From positions 1 to 44,016 of the forward strand of contig JAJFFN010000027.1 in NCBI GenBank assembly GCA_021776635.1: a stretch of 44,016 nucleotides of DNA, read 5' to 3'. Of the stretch, positions 27,165 through 35,868 are shown in pieces (position 1 is the first letter of the stretch; each line of letters starts with the position of its first letter). Below the pieces are notes generated by a model, which ran no database searches, was not told the DNA's origin, and was given only the letters and a program-made list of their open reading frames with translations. The position numbers and the translations under genes were made by a program. The DNA comes from Robiginitomaculum sp. Lineage in GTDB: Bacteria > Pseudomonadota > Alphaproteobacteria > Caulobacterales > Maricaulaceae.

Positions 27165-27839
27165 CTAAGTGATAATGCGGGCGTTTTCTGTTGCGATGAC
27201 CCGTACATCTTTGTTCAGGTTTTGCATCTCTGTTTTTAGTTTAGAGAAATTTTTCATCTCAAAGTCGGCAATGTTTAAAAGCATTTCCGTTCGCCCGTCC
27301 GCCGCATGAATTCGCTTGATGCCGTAAGTGTATCCAAGACCATTTATTGCAGTGTCAACATCATCGGTAATGGTGTCGTCGGACTCGCCTGGAAAACTGA
27401 GGTCAACAAAAATACTCTGTGCGCTTTTTGCAGACTTGGTTAAAAGAGAAGCAGGTATCATACCCAGACAAATGGCGGTAAACCCAATAATCGTGGCCAA
27501 GATTTGATTGGCGCCCAAGCCAAGGCCAACGGCAATAGCAACAAACAGATAAAGCAGCTCTTCGGGTTCTTTAATCGGCGTGCGAAAACGAACAATAGAC
27601 AATGCGCCAACAAGACCAAGCGACAAGGCGATGGAAGACTTTATTATAGTGATGATTAAAATCATGCTGGGGATGAGCAGGATAAATACGGTCAAATATT
27701 GTCGTGTGTCGACGACAAGGCGGGTTGTGCGCGAAATTACATCTTTCCAAATCAGCGCCATCAAAAGACCAATGCCCATATTGCGGATGAGATCAACAAT
27801 AGAAACATCAATCGTAGCGTAAGGGTTCAAGAAGTCCAT
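27165..27839 (-). CDS. DUF4956 family membrane protein
   Basis: 224 residues with an N-terminal amphipathic region, about four hydrophobic segments (near 15-35, 48-68, 70-85 and 98-135) containing the conserved LVGALSIVRFRTPIKEPEELLYLFVAIAVGLGLGA block, and a soluble C-terminal ferredoxin-like domain (about 140-224). This is the DUF4956 family that repeatedly neighbours VTC and CotH genes. Its role is unknown; a membrane partner or conduit for the VTC product is one possibility. It is the first gene of the three-gene minus-strand operon, with 29 bp to the CotH start. Confidence 0.85.
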   Translation of the reverse strand: MDFLNPYATIDVSIVDLIRNMGIGLLMALIWKDVISRTTRLVVDTRQYLTVFILLIPSMILIITIIKSSIALSLGLVGALSIVRFRTPIKEPEELLYLFVAIAVGLGLGANQILATIIGFTAICLGMIPASLLTKSAKSAQSIFVDLSFPGESDDTITDDVDTAINGLGYTYGIKRIHAADGRTEMLLNIADFEMKNFSKLKTEMQNLNKDVRVIATENARIIT

Positions 27840-27994
27840 TTTGTGCCTTTATGTGTGTAATTTTGCAATAATTTAGAGCTAAAAACTGTCTTTCATGCAC
27901 TACAAATTCTGGGTTAATATTTGGTTTCCGACTGATATTATGTTGAGACGAAATGCAAATGCCTTCCGGCTATCAATATTTATTGTTCGATTTC

Positions 27995-28023
27995 CTTGAC
28001 TCTCCGCGCTCCCATCCCTATCT
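27995..28023 (+). promoter_or_regulatory. heat-shock (sigma-32-like) promoter for groESL
   Basis: CTTGAC at 27995-28000 and CCCTATCT at 28016-28023, separated by 15 bp, fit the sigma-32 consensus (CTTGAAA ... CCCCATNT) with few mismatches. It lies just upstream of the CIRCE element and about 80 bp before groES. TTGAC could also serve a housekeeping -35. Confidence 0.65.
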
Positions 28024-28031
28024 CCCCTGCA

Positions 28032-28058
28032 TTAGCAGTCGGCGTCTTGGAGTGCTAA
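28032..28058 (+). promoter_or_regulatory. CIRCE operator (HrcA binding site)
   Basis: TTAGCAGTC-N9-GAGTGCTAA matches the CIRCE consensus TTAGCACTC-N9-GAGTGCTAA with one mismatch in the left arm. It sits in the groES leader, the position where HrcA represses groESL. No hrcA gene is in this window. Confidence 0.92.
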
Positions 28059-28102
28059 ACTCTAGGCTCGATTGAAGTTTAACCTAAACAGAGAGAATAT
28101 TG

Positions 28103-28390
28103 ATGAAATTTCGTCCTCTACATGACCGTGTGCTGGTAAAGCGCGTGGCAGAAGAAACCAAAACTGCTGGCGGGATTATTATTCCTGATACAGCTAAAGA
28201 AAAGCCGTCCGAAGGCAAAGTTGTATCCGTAGGCCCTGGCGTACGTGATGAAAACGGTAAATTCGTAGCACTAGATGTCAAAAAAGGCGACCGCGTCTTG
28301 TTCGGCAAATGGGGCGGCACCGAAGTAACGATTAACGGCGACGAGCTTTTGATCATGAAAGAATCTGACATTATGGGTGTTCTTGGTTAA
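28103..28390 (+). CDS. groES: co-chaperonin GroES
   Basis: 95 residues: [34 protein letters not shown], the mobile loop, then [27 protein letters not shown]. It forms the heptameric lid for GroEL. A TTG directly before the ATG is in frame but not needed. It is preceded by a CIRCE operator and heat-shock promoter and followed by groEL after a hairpin-containing 64-bp spacer. Confidence 0.98.
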   Translation: MKFRPLHDRVLVKRVAEETKTAGGIIIPDTAKEKPSEGKVVSVGPGVRDENGKFVALDVKKGDRVLFGKWGGTEVTINGDELLIMKESDIMGVLG

Positions 28391-28405
28391 ACAGAATATC
28401 CGCTC

Positions 28406-28433
28406 ATACCTGCGCAGGCAGGTATATTTTTTT
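28406..28433 (+). terminator. terminator-like hairpin between groES and groEL
   Basis: An 8-bp perfect stem ATACCTGC / GCAGGTAT with loop GCAG is followed by A and seven T (28427-28433). This has the form of an intrinsic terminator but lies inside an operon, 22 bp before the groEL start. It could act as a partial terminator or a processing/stability element. Confidence 0.75.
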
Positions 28434-28439
28434 ATCTAA

Positions 28440-30110
<1,671 letters not shown>

Positions 30111-30117
30111 ACGAGGG

Positions 30118-30159
30118 ATTTAGCGCTACGCGCTAAATTAGGGCAGCAAATGCTGCCCT
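30118..30159. repeat. two adjacent perfect hairpins downstream of groEL
   Basis: The first is ATTTAGCGC-TAC-GCGCTAAAT (30118-30138), the second AGGGCAGCA-AA-TGCTGCCCT (30140-30159); both have 9-bp perfect stems. Neither is followed by a T run. A third small hairpin (CAATGAA-CT-TTCATTG) is at 30216-30231. They may stabilise the groESL mRNA 3' end. Confidence 0.7.
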
Positions 30160-30241
30160 CCCGAATTTCTTCGAAGATTTTTCCAAAAGAAAAATATGAG
30201 AAGTGTCTAAGCTCCCAATGAACTTTCATTGAAAATAAAAC

Positions 30242-30273
30242 CCGCTCTGTGGTAACGCAGGGCGGTTTTTATT
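30242..30273 (+). terminator. intrinsic terminator of groESL
   Basis: CCGCTCTG / CAGGGCGG (one G-T pair, 8-base loop) is followed by TTTTTATTT. It lies about 130 bp after the groEL stop and overlaps the last codons of the minus-strand endonuclease gene. Confidence 0.75.
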
Positions 30274-31048
30274 TAATCCGATACTGCCCCTGCCCCAGAA
30301 ATTCCAAAATCTCCGCATCTCGCAATACCTGCAATTGTTGGCGAATTTTTGGTTTCACATGATTGTTTTCTGGATGCAATTCTCCGAGATAGTTTTCAAA
30401 CTTATAAACATCGTCCAAAGTAAATTCCTGTTGCCCAATACGCTCTATACATAGCAAGACATCAGCTACCCACCCCATTTGCTTAAATGATTTTTTGCGC
30501 AGTCCTGCAGTGCGCTCCCAATTAGCGACCACTTCATCTTTGGGGCGGACAATACGGTCTGTTATGAGAGGGATTTTGCCAAAATGAGGAACACGGTCTA
30601 TTTTAATATCACATCCAACCCAACCTGCGCGTCGAGCAGTTTTAGCCAATGGTTTGCGCTTATGGATAAGTTCAGGGATAAAAAATTGCTTGGGTATGAC
30701 TGTTAACCCCCGAACTAATTTTGTGCGAGCTTCATAACTAAGAATCATCAAGCTAGGTTTAGTATTGCTTTGCAAGCGGCTCATCATTGTTCCGTAAGCT
30801 CCATCTGGTACGGTCTTGCCTATACGGCCGTTTTTAGATTTAAGTTCATATTCCTCATCGCATAGTCCACAGAAAAAATCGGCAACAGGTTTGTTATTTT
30901 CAAATTCATAAAGACTCGGCGCGCCACAGGCGGGACAATACATTTCCCGTAAAACCCAGCTTTCAGTCCAAATCCGAGCTTTCTGACTTCCGCTCGTAAA
31001 CTCGACAGGCGCTTCCTCAAATTCAAAGTTGACGTCACCTGCAATCAC
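30269..31048 (-). CDS. DpnI-like (methyl-adenine GATC type) restriction endonuclease
   Basis: 259 residues aligning along its whole length with Streptococcus pneumoniae DpnI as I recall that sequence. The zinc site is C38, C41, C60, C63; the PD-(D/E)XK catalytic set D57-x10-E68-x-K70 lies in PVADFFCGLCDEEYELKSK with DpnI spacing. RKPLAKTARRAGWVGCDI matches the DpnI block containing the Trp that contacts methyl groups. The C-terminal winged-helix domain (about 185-259) includes EFTLDDVYKFENYL, NNHVKPKIRQQLQVLRDAEILEF and GQYRI. DpnI cuts only G-m6A-TC and normally has no partner methyltransferase. Here the gene is coupled (4-bp ATGA overlap) to an HTH regulator and faces a DpnA-like methyltransferase. 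All catalytic residues are present; methyl-dependence in this homologue is inferred. Confidence 0.92.
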   Translation of the reverse strand: MIAGDVNFEFEEAPVEFTSGSQKARIWTESWVLREMYCPACGAPSLYEFENNKPVADFFCGLCDEEYELKSKNGRIGKTVPDGAYGTMMSRLQSNTKPSLMILSYEARTKLVRGLTVIPKQFFIPELIHKRKPLAKTARRAGWVGCDIKIDRVPHFGKIPLITDRIVRPKDEVVANWERTAGLRKKSFKQMGWVADVLLCIERIGQQEFTLDDVYKFENYLGELHPENNHVKPKIRQQLQVLRDAEILEFLGQGQYRIK

Positions 31049-31329
31049 AGAAACCCACTCCTCGGATACAACCGCTCCAGCAGTCCCATATACGTCTCTC
31101 GCGCCACCCCCTCAGTCCGCCATACGTTCAACAGCAACAAACACTCATCAGGATTTAGCTTTGCGCGTTTAGCCAACACAACCATTGTTGCGTCTGACGG
31201 GAAGCTTGCGCCTTTTCTGTAGAGTGCAATCGAGGAACGGGTGATATCTATTTTGCGTGCAAGATTGCTATCCGTTACGGTATTTGTCCGCTCTTTGCAC
31301 AAATCCAAAAAATCGCCCAAGTCTATCAT
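31045..31329 (-). CDS. small helix-turn-helix regulator of the restriction locus
   Basis: 94 residues with a single XRE/Cro-like HTH (about 18-45: VTDSNLARKIDITRSSIALYRKGASFPSD), a supporting helix (MVVLAKRAKLNPDECLLLL) and a short basic tail. It resembles the small phage-type regulators (DUF3693-like). Its stop overlaps the endonuclease start (ATGA), so both come from one minus-strand message. By position it is a controller (C-protein-like) of the divergent methyltransferase/endonuclease pair and a candidate binder of the palindromes in 31345-31415. No Shine-Dalgarno is visible and the predicted -10 sits about 7 bp from the ATG, consistent with a leaderless message. Confidence 0.82.
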   Translation of the reverse strand: MIDLGDFLDLCKERTNTVTDSNLARKIDITRSSIALYRKGASFPSDATMVVLAKRAKLNPDECLLLLNVWRTEGVARETYMGLLERLYPRSGFL

Positions 31330-31344
31330 GCAGCGAACATAGTG

Positions 31345-31415
31345 TTAATCAACGCTTGACGACAATAGCTAGTCACTGTATCCATCTCATTACTGTCAAG
31401 CGCTAATTAGCGCTT
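31345..31415. promoter_or_regulatory. divergent promoter/operator region of the restriction locus
   Basis: A perfect 18-bp palindrome AAGCGCTAATTAGCGCTT occupies 31398-31415. At 31345-31360, TTAATCAACGCTTGAC is the inverted near-copy of GTCAAGCGCTAATTAG at 31395-31410 (CGCTTGAC / GTCAAGCG exact). Minus-strand promoter candidate for the regulator: TTGTCG (31365-31360), 18 bp, TATGTT (31341-31336). Plus-strand candidates for the methyltransferase: TTGACG (31356-31361) with TATCCA (31379-31384), or a -10 TATAAA at 31415-31420 abutting the palindrome. The repeats overlap these elements, as expected for operators. Confidence 0.65.
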
Positions 31416-31460
31416 ATAAAAAGAAAAAGAGAAGATACAATTGAATAGACTACTGCGATA

Positions 31461-32276
31461 ATGCGCGAGCGGGACGATTTCCCCGCAATCGCAACATTGG
31501 TTCAGGGCGACATGCTCAGCGTTTTGGACAGGATCACAGATCTAAGCATCGACATGATATTCGCAGATCCGCCGTACAACCTCTCTAACGATGGCTTCAC
31601 TTGCGAGGGCGGTCGCATGGTAAGTGTCAACAAAGGGGACTGGGACGTTAGTGAGGGTCCTGAGGCAGATTTTGAGTTTCATCGAAACTGGATCAATGCC
31701 TGTCACCGTAAACTACGCCCAGGCGGTACGATTTGGATTTCGGGGACTTACCATTCTATTTATCAATGCGGGTTTGCCTTGCAAATGGGGGGTTGGCATG
31801 TGCTCAACGATATTAGCTGGTTCAAGCCCAACGCTTCGCCGAACTTATCCTGCCGTATGTTCACGGCGAGCCATGAGAGCTTGATATGGGCACGAACCAG
31901 TAAAAAATCCAGGCATGTCTACAACTACCAAGACATGAAAACCGGTGACTGGCACGAAGGCGATCCGCTTAAGAAAGACGCCAAGCAGATGCGCTCGGTC
32001 TGGTCTATTCCCCTGACTAAAAAATCAGAGAAACGACACGGTAAACATCCTACGCAAAAACCTGAAAAATTGTTGGAGCGTATTGTCATTGCCTCAACCA
32101 ATCCCGGCGATACTATCCTCGATCCGTTTTGCGGGAGCGGAACCACGGGTGTGGTAGCAGTACGGCGCGGCCGTAAATTTATCGGTATAGATATGGATAA
32201 GCATTTCTTGAACGATATAGCCAAGCGGCGCATCCAATATGAACTGGATTTACTGCAAATTGGCACCGCGCCGTAA
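31461..32276 (+). CDS. DpnA-like beta-class DNA adenine methyltransferase
   Basis: 271 residues. Motif IV DPPYNL (36-41) precedes the SAM-binding motif [11 protein letters not shown] (221-230), the beta-class order. The middle and end are close to DpnA/M2.Dpn[73 protein letters not shown] and [11 protein letters not shown]. DpnA methylates adenine in GATC, including on single strands. A different target is possible, since the recognition region lies between motifs IV and I and cannot be decoded by eye. It is transcribed away from the DpnI-like/HTH pair. Several GATC sites lie within its own coding sequence (for example in GGATCA and CAGATCT near 31530-31542). Confidence 0.9.
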   Translation: MRERDDFPAIATLVQGDMLSVLDRITDLSIDMIFADPPYNLSNDGFTCEGGRMVSVNKGDWDVSEGPEADFEFHRNWINACHRKLRPGGTIWISGTYHSIYQCGFALQMGGWHVLNDISWFKPNASPNLSCRMFTASHESLIWARTSKKSRHVYNYQDMKTGDWHEGDPLKKDAKQMRSVWSIPLTKKSEKRHGKHPTQKPEKLLERIVIASTNPGDTILDPFCGSGTTGVVAVRRGRKFIGIDMDKHFLNDIAKRRIQYELDLLQIGTAP

Positions 32277-32365
32277 GGCATGACAAACGCGGACCAATTA
32301 ATGGCAGAGATAAACCTTGAGGTGAAGTTAGCGCGGTCTTGAAAGACACTTAGTCCTATACCACC

Positions 32366-32537
32366 CCAATCCCCTCACCCGGCGCAAGGGCGCCGACCTC
32401 TCCCCTGAGGAGAGGTTAGAAAACTTTGTTTTCTTTGATGATGGTTGGTCGTGGGGTGCTTTTGTCTTGCCACATAAACAGCTCTCGAGCCAACGTCTCC
32501 TCTCCTTAGGGGGAGAGGAGCAAGGTGAGGGGCTTGG
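32366..32537. repeat. large imperfect inverted repeat preceding the DUF559 gene
   Basis: Left arm 32366-32415 (CCAATCCCCTCACCC ... CCTCTCCCCTGAGGAGAGG) and right arm 32499-32537 (CCTCTCCTTAGGGGGAGAGG ... AGGTGAGGGGCTTGG) are inverted relatives, each also containing its own small hairpin. The left arm carries an extra GGCGCAAGGGCGCC hairpin. The 83-bp centre has no coding content I can see. This CTCTCCCC-type element is of a kind often found beside DUF559 genes and behaves like a dispersed repeat; whether it is mobile cannot be told from one copy. The remaining bases of the 32277-32567 gap hold nothing recognisable. Confidence 0.8.
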
Positions 32538-32567
32538 ATGTTTGTGGTTATGTGTTATTCTTCCTAT

Positions 32568-32927
32568 ATGGACAAATCCACGAAAACCAGCTTAGCTCGT
32601 AAGCTTCGACGCACACAAAGTAATGCCGAGGCTATTTTCTGGCGCGAAGTGCGCGGGCGCTTGTTAGCGGGTTTTAAATTCAGGCGGCAAGTTCCCATAG
32701 GTAATTATATAGTGGATTTTGTTTGTGAGAGTGCCAAGCTTATTATTGAACTGGACGGAAATCAACATGCGGATACCGAGGAAACTGATTTAGCCCGCAC
32801 CGATGTTCTGGAAGCTAAAGGTTACCGCGTTGTCCGGTTTTGGAATGATGATGTTTATGATAATCTTGACGGTGTGATAAGCGAAATTTTGCGAGTATTC
32901 GAATTAGCAAGCAATCGAGAGGTATGA
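32568..32927 (+). CDS. DUF559 endonuclease-like protein
   Basis: 119 residues from the ATG at 32568: LARKLRRTQSNAEAIFWREVRGRLLAGFKFRRQVPIGNYIVDFVCESAKLIIELDGNQH, the classic DUF559 (Vsr-like PD-(D/E)XK) core with D in YIVDFV and E-x-D in IIELDGNQH, then GYRVVRFWNDDV. The open frame reaches 32538, but those codons overlap the repeat element. Nuclease activity is presumed, role unknown. It lies immediately after the inverted-repeat element and before prfA. Confidence 0.9.
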   Translation: MDKSTKTSLARKLRRTQSNAEAIFWREVRGRLLAGFKFRRQVPIGNYIVDFVCESAKLIIELDGNQHADTEETDLARTDVLEAKGYRVVRFWNDDVYDNLDGVISEILRVFELASNREV

Positions 32928-33004
32928 CAGACTGCGCATATATCATCCCTAGCTATACCACAACTTACCCTCGACATGGTCTTTAAAATCACTAAACAGG
33001 CTTT

Positions 33005-34075
33005 ATGAAAATACCGCAGCAAAAACTTGAGCAGGTTTTGGACAAATTCGACGCGATTGAAGCGCGGATGGGTGTTGAAACTGTGCCGGACGAAATTGTC
33101 AAATTGGCAAAAGAACACGCAGAACTCCGCCCCGTGGCTGAGGGGGTAAGGGCGCTCAAAAACCGATTGGACGAAATTGCTGAATTGGAAGAACTGGTTT
33201 TGGATCCTGAAATGGGCGCCATGGCCAAGGAAGAACTGCGCGAAGTAAAAAATGGGTTGGGTGCCATAGAGCACGAGGTCAGTATTCTTCTCTTGCCTAA
33301 GGACAAAGATGATGATGCCTCCGTGGTCATCGAAATACGCGCCGGGACAGGCGGCGACGAAGCGGCGATATTTGCTGGTGATTTGTTTCGCATGTATGCC
33401 CGTTATGCGGCTTTGCAAGGATGGAAGCTAGAGATTGAAACAGAATCCGAAGCTGAAATGGGCGGCTATAAGGAGATCGTCGCATCCATTACCGGTAGCG
33501 GTGTTTTTGGCAAAATGAAATTCGAAAGTGGGGTTCACCGTGTCCAGCGAGTGCCGGTGACCGAAACCCAAGGTCGGGTGCACACCTCTGCGGCTACGGT
33601 TGCGGTTTTGCCAGCACCGGAAGATATAGAGGTTAATTTTTCCATGACTGATGTGCGGGTCGATACAATGCGGGCATCGGGTGCTGGCGGGCAGCATGTA
33701 AATAAAACCGATTCAGCCGTGCGTATGACCCATGAACCAACCGGAATTGTTGTCGTCTGCGATGCCAAGTCGCAACATCAAAACAGGGCAAATGCAGAAA
33801 AAATCTTAAAGATGAAGCTCTATGATATGGAGCGCGCCCGCATTGATGCCGAGCGGGCCGGGGACAGAAAATCCCAAGTGGGTTCTGGAGACCGCTCCGA
33901 GCGTATCCGTACCTATAATTATTCCCAAGGGCGGGTCAGCGACCACCGCATAAATTTGACGCTTTATAATCTCGATAAAATCATCACCGGAGACGCATTG
34001 GACGAAGTGGTCGATTCTTTGGTGGCAGCAGATCAAGCAGAGAAATTGGCGGCTCTGGAAACAGATGGCCAGTAA
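33005..34075 (+). CDS. prfA: peptide chain release factor 1
   Basis: 356 residues. The class I release factor has GGQ at 228-230 ([16 protein letters not shown]) and, in the stop-codon recognition domain, PVT at 184-186, the P-x-T signature of RF1 (UAA/UAG) rather than the SPF of RF2. [21 protein letters not shown] is typical. It is followed by prmC, which methylates the GGQ glutamine, with an 11-bp overlap. Confidence 0.98.
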   Translation: MKIPQQKLEQVLDKFDAIEARMGVETVPDEIVKLAKEHAELRPVAEGVRALKNRLDEIAELEELVLDPEMGAMAKEELREVKNGLGAIEHEVSILLLPKDKDDDASVVIEIRAGTGGDEAAIFAGDLFRMYARYAALQGWKLEIETESEAEMGGYKEIVASITGSGVFGKMKFESGVHRVQRVPVTETQGRVHTSAATVAVLPAPEDIEVNFSMTDVRVDTMRASGAGGQHVNKTDSAVRMTHEPTGIVVVCDAKSQHQNRANAEKILKMKLYDMERARIDAERAGDRKSQVGSGDRSERIRTYNYSQGRVSDHRINLTLYNLDKIITGDALDEVVDSLVAADQAEKLAALETDGQ

Positions 34076-34937
34076 CACTACGTCCAGTATGGGAAAAATC
34101 ATATATGGCGAGCTAAAACATGGTGCGACCAACATGTTGGCAAGTGCGGGCATAGAAAACCCTGCGTTGGATGTGCGCATGCTTCTTGAAAAAGCCAGCG
34201 GGAAAACTGCAGCAGAATTGATTATTTGCGATCACGACGCTGTACCAAAGCGCGTGCAAATAGTGTTTCGTGTAATGCTCGGCCAAAGACTGGCCTATGA
34301 ACCCATTGCTTATATTATCGGGGAAAAAGCGTTTTGGTCTTTAGATTTTATGGTCAATGAACGCGTATTAATTCCGCGCCCGGAAACAGAAGGTTTGGTT
34401 GAGTACGCATTGGAGCTAATAGCCGACATACCAGCCCCACATATAGTTGATGTCGGCACAGGGTGCGGCGCCGTCCTTATTAGTCTTTTACACGAACGCA
34501 TGTCGGCAACCGGCGTAGGGGTTGATATTGCGCCAAAGGCGCTCGCGGTAGCGGCGGCAAATGCGCAGCGCCACGATGTAAGTCATCGCTGTAATTTTCT
34601 TAGGTCGGATTATTTAAGCGCGGTGAAAGAAAAATTTGATATTGTTGTGTCTAATCCTCCTTATATTGACGAGGCGGCTATGAAAAAATTGGCACCAGAT
34701 GTTAAAAACTACGAACCGGAAACGGCTTTATACGGGGGAAAAGACGGATTAACCGCCTACCGTGTTATAATTTCGCAAATAAAAACCGTACTTAAGCCCG
34801 GGGGCTATTTGGTTTTTGAAATCGGGTTTGACCAGAAACAACCCGTCAGTGATTTACTCACAAAGGTCGGCGCGACAAATATAATTTGCCAGCAAGATTT
34901 AGCTGATAAAGACCGTATTTTAAGTGCAAAATTTTAA
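34065..34937 (+). CDS. prmC: release factor glutamine methyltransferase PrmC
   Basis: 290 residues. The N-terminal helical domain that holds the release factor is followed by [20 protein letters not shown] motif I ([15 protein letters not shown]) and the catalytic NPPY (197-200, [13 protein letters not shown]). It N5-methylates the GGQ glutamine of RF1/RF2. The ATG at 34065 lies inside the prfA end; ATG 34089 is an alternative. Translationally coupled to prfA. Confidence 0.97.
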   Translation: MASNTTSSMGKIIYGELKHGATNMLASAGIENPALDVRMLLEKASGKTAAELIICDHDAVPKRVQIVFRVMLGQRLAYEPIAYIIGEKAFWSLDFMVNERVLIPRPETEGLVEYALELIADIPAPHIVDVGTGCGAVLISLLHERMSATGVGVDIAPKALAVAAANAQRHDVSHRCNFLRSDYLSAVKEKFDIVVSNPPYIDEAAMKKLAPDVKNYEPETALYGGKDGLTAYRVIISQIKTVLKPGGYLVFEIGFDQKQPVSDLLTKVGATNIICQQDLADKDRILSAKF

Positions 34938-35043
34938 AGAAAAACGCAAAAAAAAGCTTGGACAAACCAAAACTAGCCGTTAGTTTATATTTAAAGGTTC
35001 GTACCCAAGGGCATTTCTTCGTAATTGCTCGGGCACAGCAGAT

Positions 35044-35072
35044 TTAATCATTTGCCGCACGACATATATAAT
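35044..35072 (+). promoter_or_regulatory. possible promoter upstream of the DUF4167 gene
   Basis: A perfect -10 TATAAT at 35067-35072 has a weak -35 (TTAATC, 35044-35049) 17 bp upstream, in the 273-bp gap between prmC and the DUF4167 gene. A small AGCC-AGAAA-GGCT stem-loop at about 35103-35115 would lie in the leader. Nothing else is evident in this gap. Confidence 0.4.
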
Positions 35073-35210
35073 AAAGAGATTTTTTATTGAAAAACCCCTC
35101 AAAGCCAGAAAGGCTAAATAGGGATGAAGCTACAAAAACATAATGCGCACCGTCTGTGCTGGAGGGACGGGACAGCGATTGGATGTGCTCCGCAAATATA
35201 GGAAAGACTT

Positions 35211-35795
35211 ATGAGTAGACGCCCAAGAGGTCGAGGCCGTAAGCCACAACATAACAAAAACAACAATAACCCGAACAGAGCTTTGGATAGCAATGGCCCG
35301 GACGTAAGGGTGCGCGGCTCTGCAAAAACCATTTATGATAAATATATGTCATTGGCTCATGATGCGTCCGTATCAGGCCGCCGCGTCAAAGCCGAAAGTT
35401 ATCTGCAACACGCCGAGCATTATTTACGTATTGTGCAAGAACTGGCCATTGTTGCTGCAAAAAAAGCGGAACAACACAGGCTCCAGACAGAACAACGCGA
35501 AGCTGAACAAGCTGCCAGACGGGCAAAACACGCCGAGCAAGCAGAAAAAAAGCCAGAAAAAAAGCCAGAAAACAATTCTGATGCCGATGGCAATAAACAA
35601 GACGCGAAATCAGATCCGTCTAATGGGAACGGCGAAGAAGACAACAACCCTAAGCGTCGTGTGCGCAGTCATTTAAACCGCCGTAAAGGCCAAGACAAAC
35701 CTGAGGCCGCAGCTAAAAAAGACGGTGACAACGCTGAAGTTAATAAAACAAATAAACCTAAAAACATTGAAGCAGAAGCCCCAGCTGCAGAATAA
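35211..35795 (+). CDS. DUF4167 family protein
   Basis: 194 residues. A basic Arg/Asn-rich N-terminus (RRPRGRGRKPQHNKNNNN) precedes the conserved DUF4167 segment (VRVRGSAKTIYDKYMSLAHDASVSGRRVKAESYLQHAEHYLRIVQEL, about 34-80). A long low-complexity, charged tail rich in Ala/Glu/Lys/Asn (about 90-194) includes KKPEKKPE repeats. DUF4167 proteins are small alphaproteobacterial proteins next to prfA-prmC; the basic patches suggest nucleic-acid or ribosome association. Function is unproven. Confidence 0.88.
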   Translation: MSRRPRGRGRKPQHNKNNNNPNRALDSNGPDVRVRGSAKTIYDKYMSLAHDASVSGRRVKAESYLQHAEHYLRIVQELAIVAAKKAEQHRLQTEQREAEQAARRAKHAEQAEKKPEKKPENNSDADGNKQDAKSDPSNGNGEEDNNPKRRVRSHLNRRKGQDKPEAAAKKDGDNAEVNKTNKPKNIEAEAPAAE

Positions 35796-35819
35796 AAGCA
35801 AAAGACGTTATTCTGCAGC
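35784..35819. terminator. long hairpin spanning the DUF4167 stop codon
   Basis: GCTGCAGAATAA / TTATTCTGCAGC is a perfect 12-bp stem with a 12-base loop; the left arm contains the DUF4167 TAA stop. No clean T tract follows directly, so it may act as a bidirectional transcription barrier or 3' stabiliser between convergent genes. Confidence 0.6.
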
Positions 35820-35868
35820 CAGCTGAAACAGTTGAACGGCGCGGGGCGGTTTATTTTATTCTAGGGGT

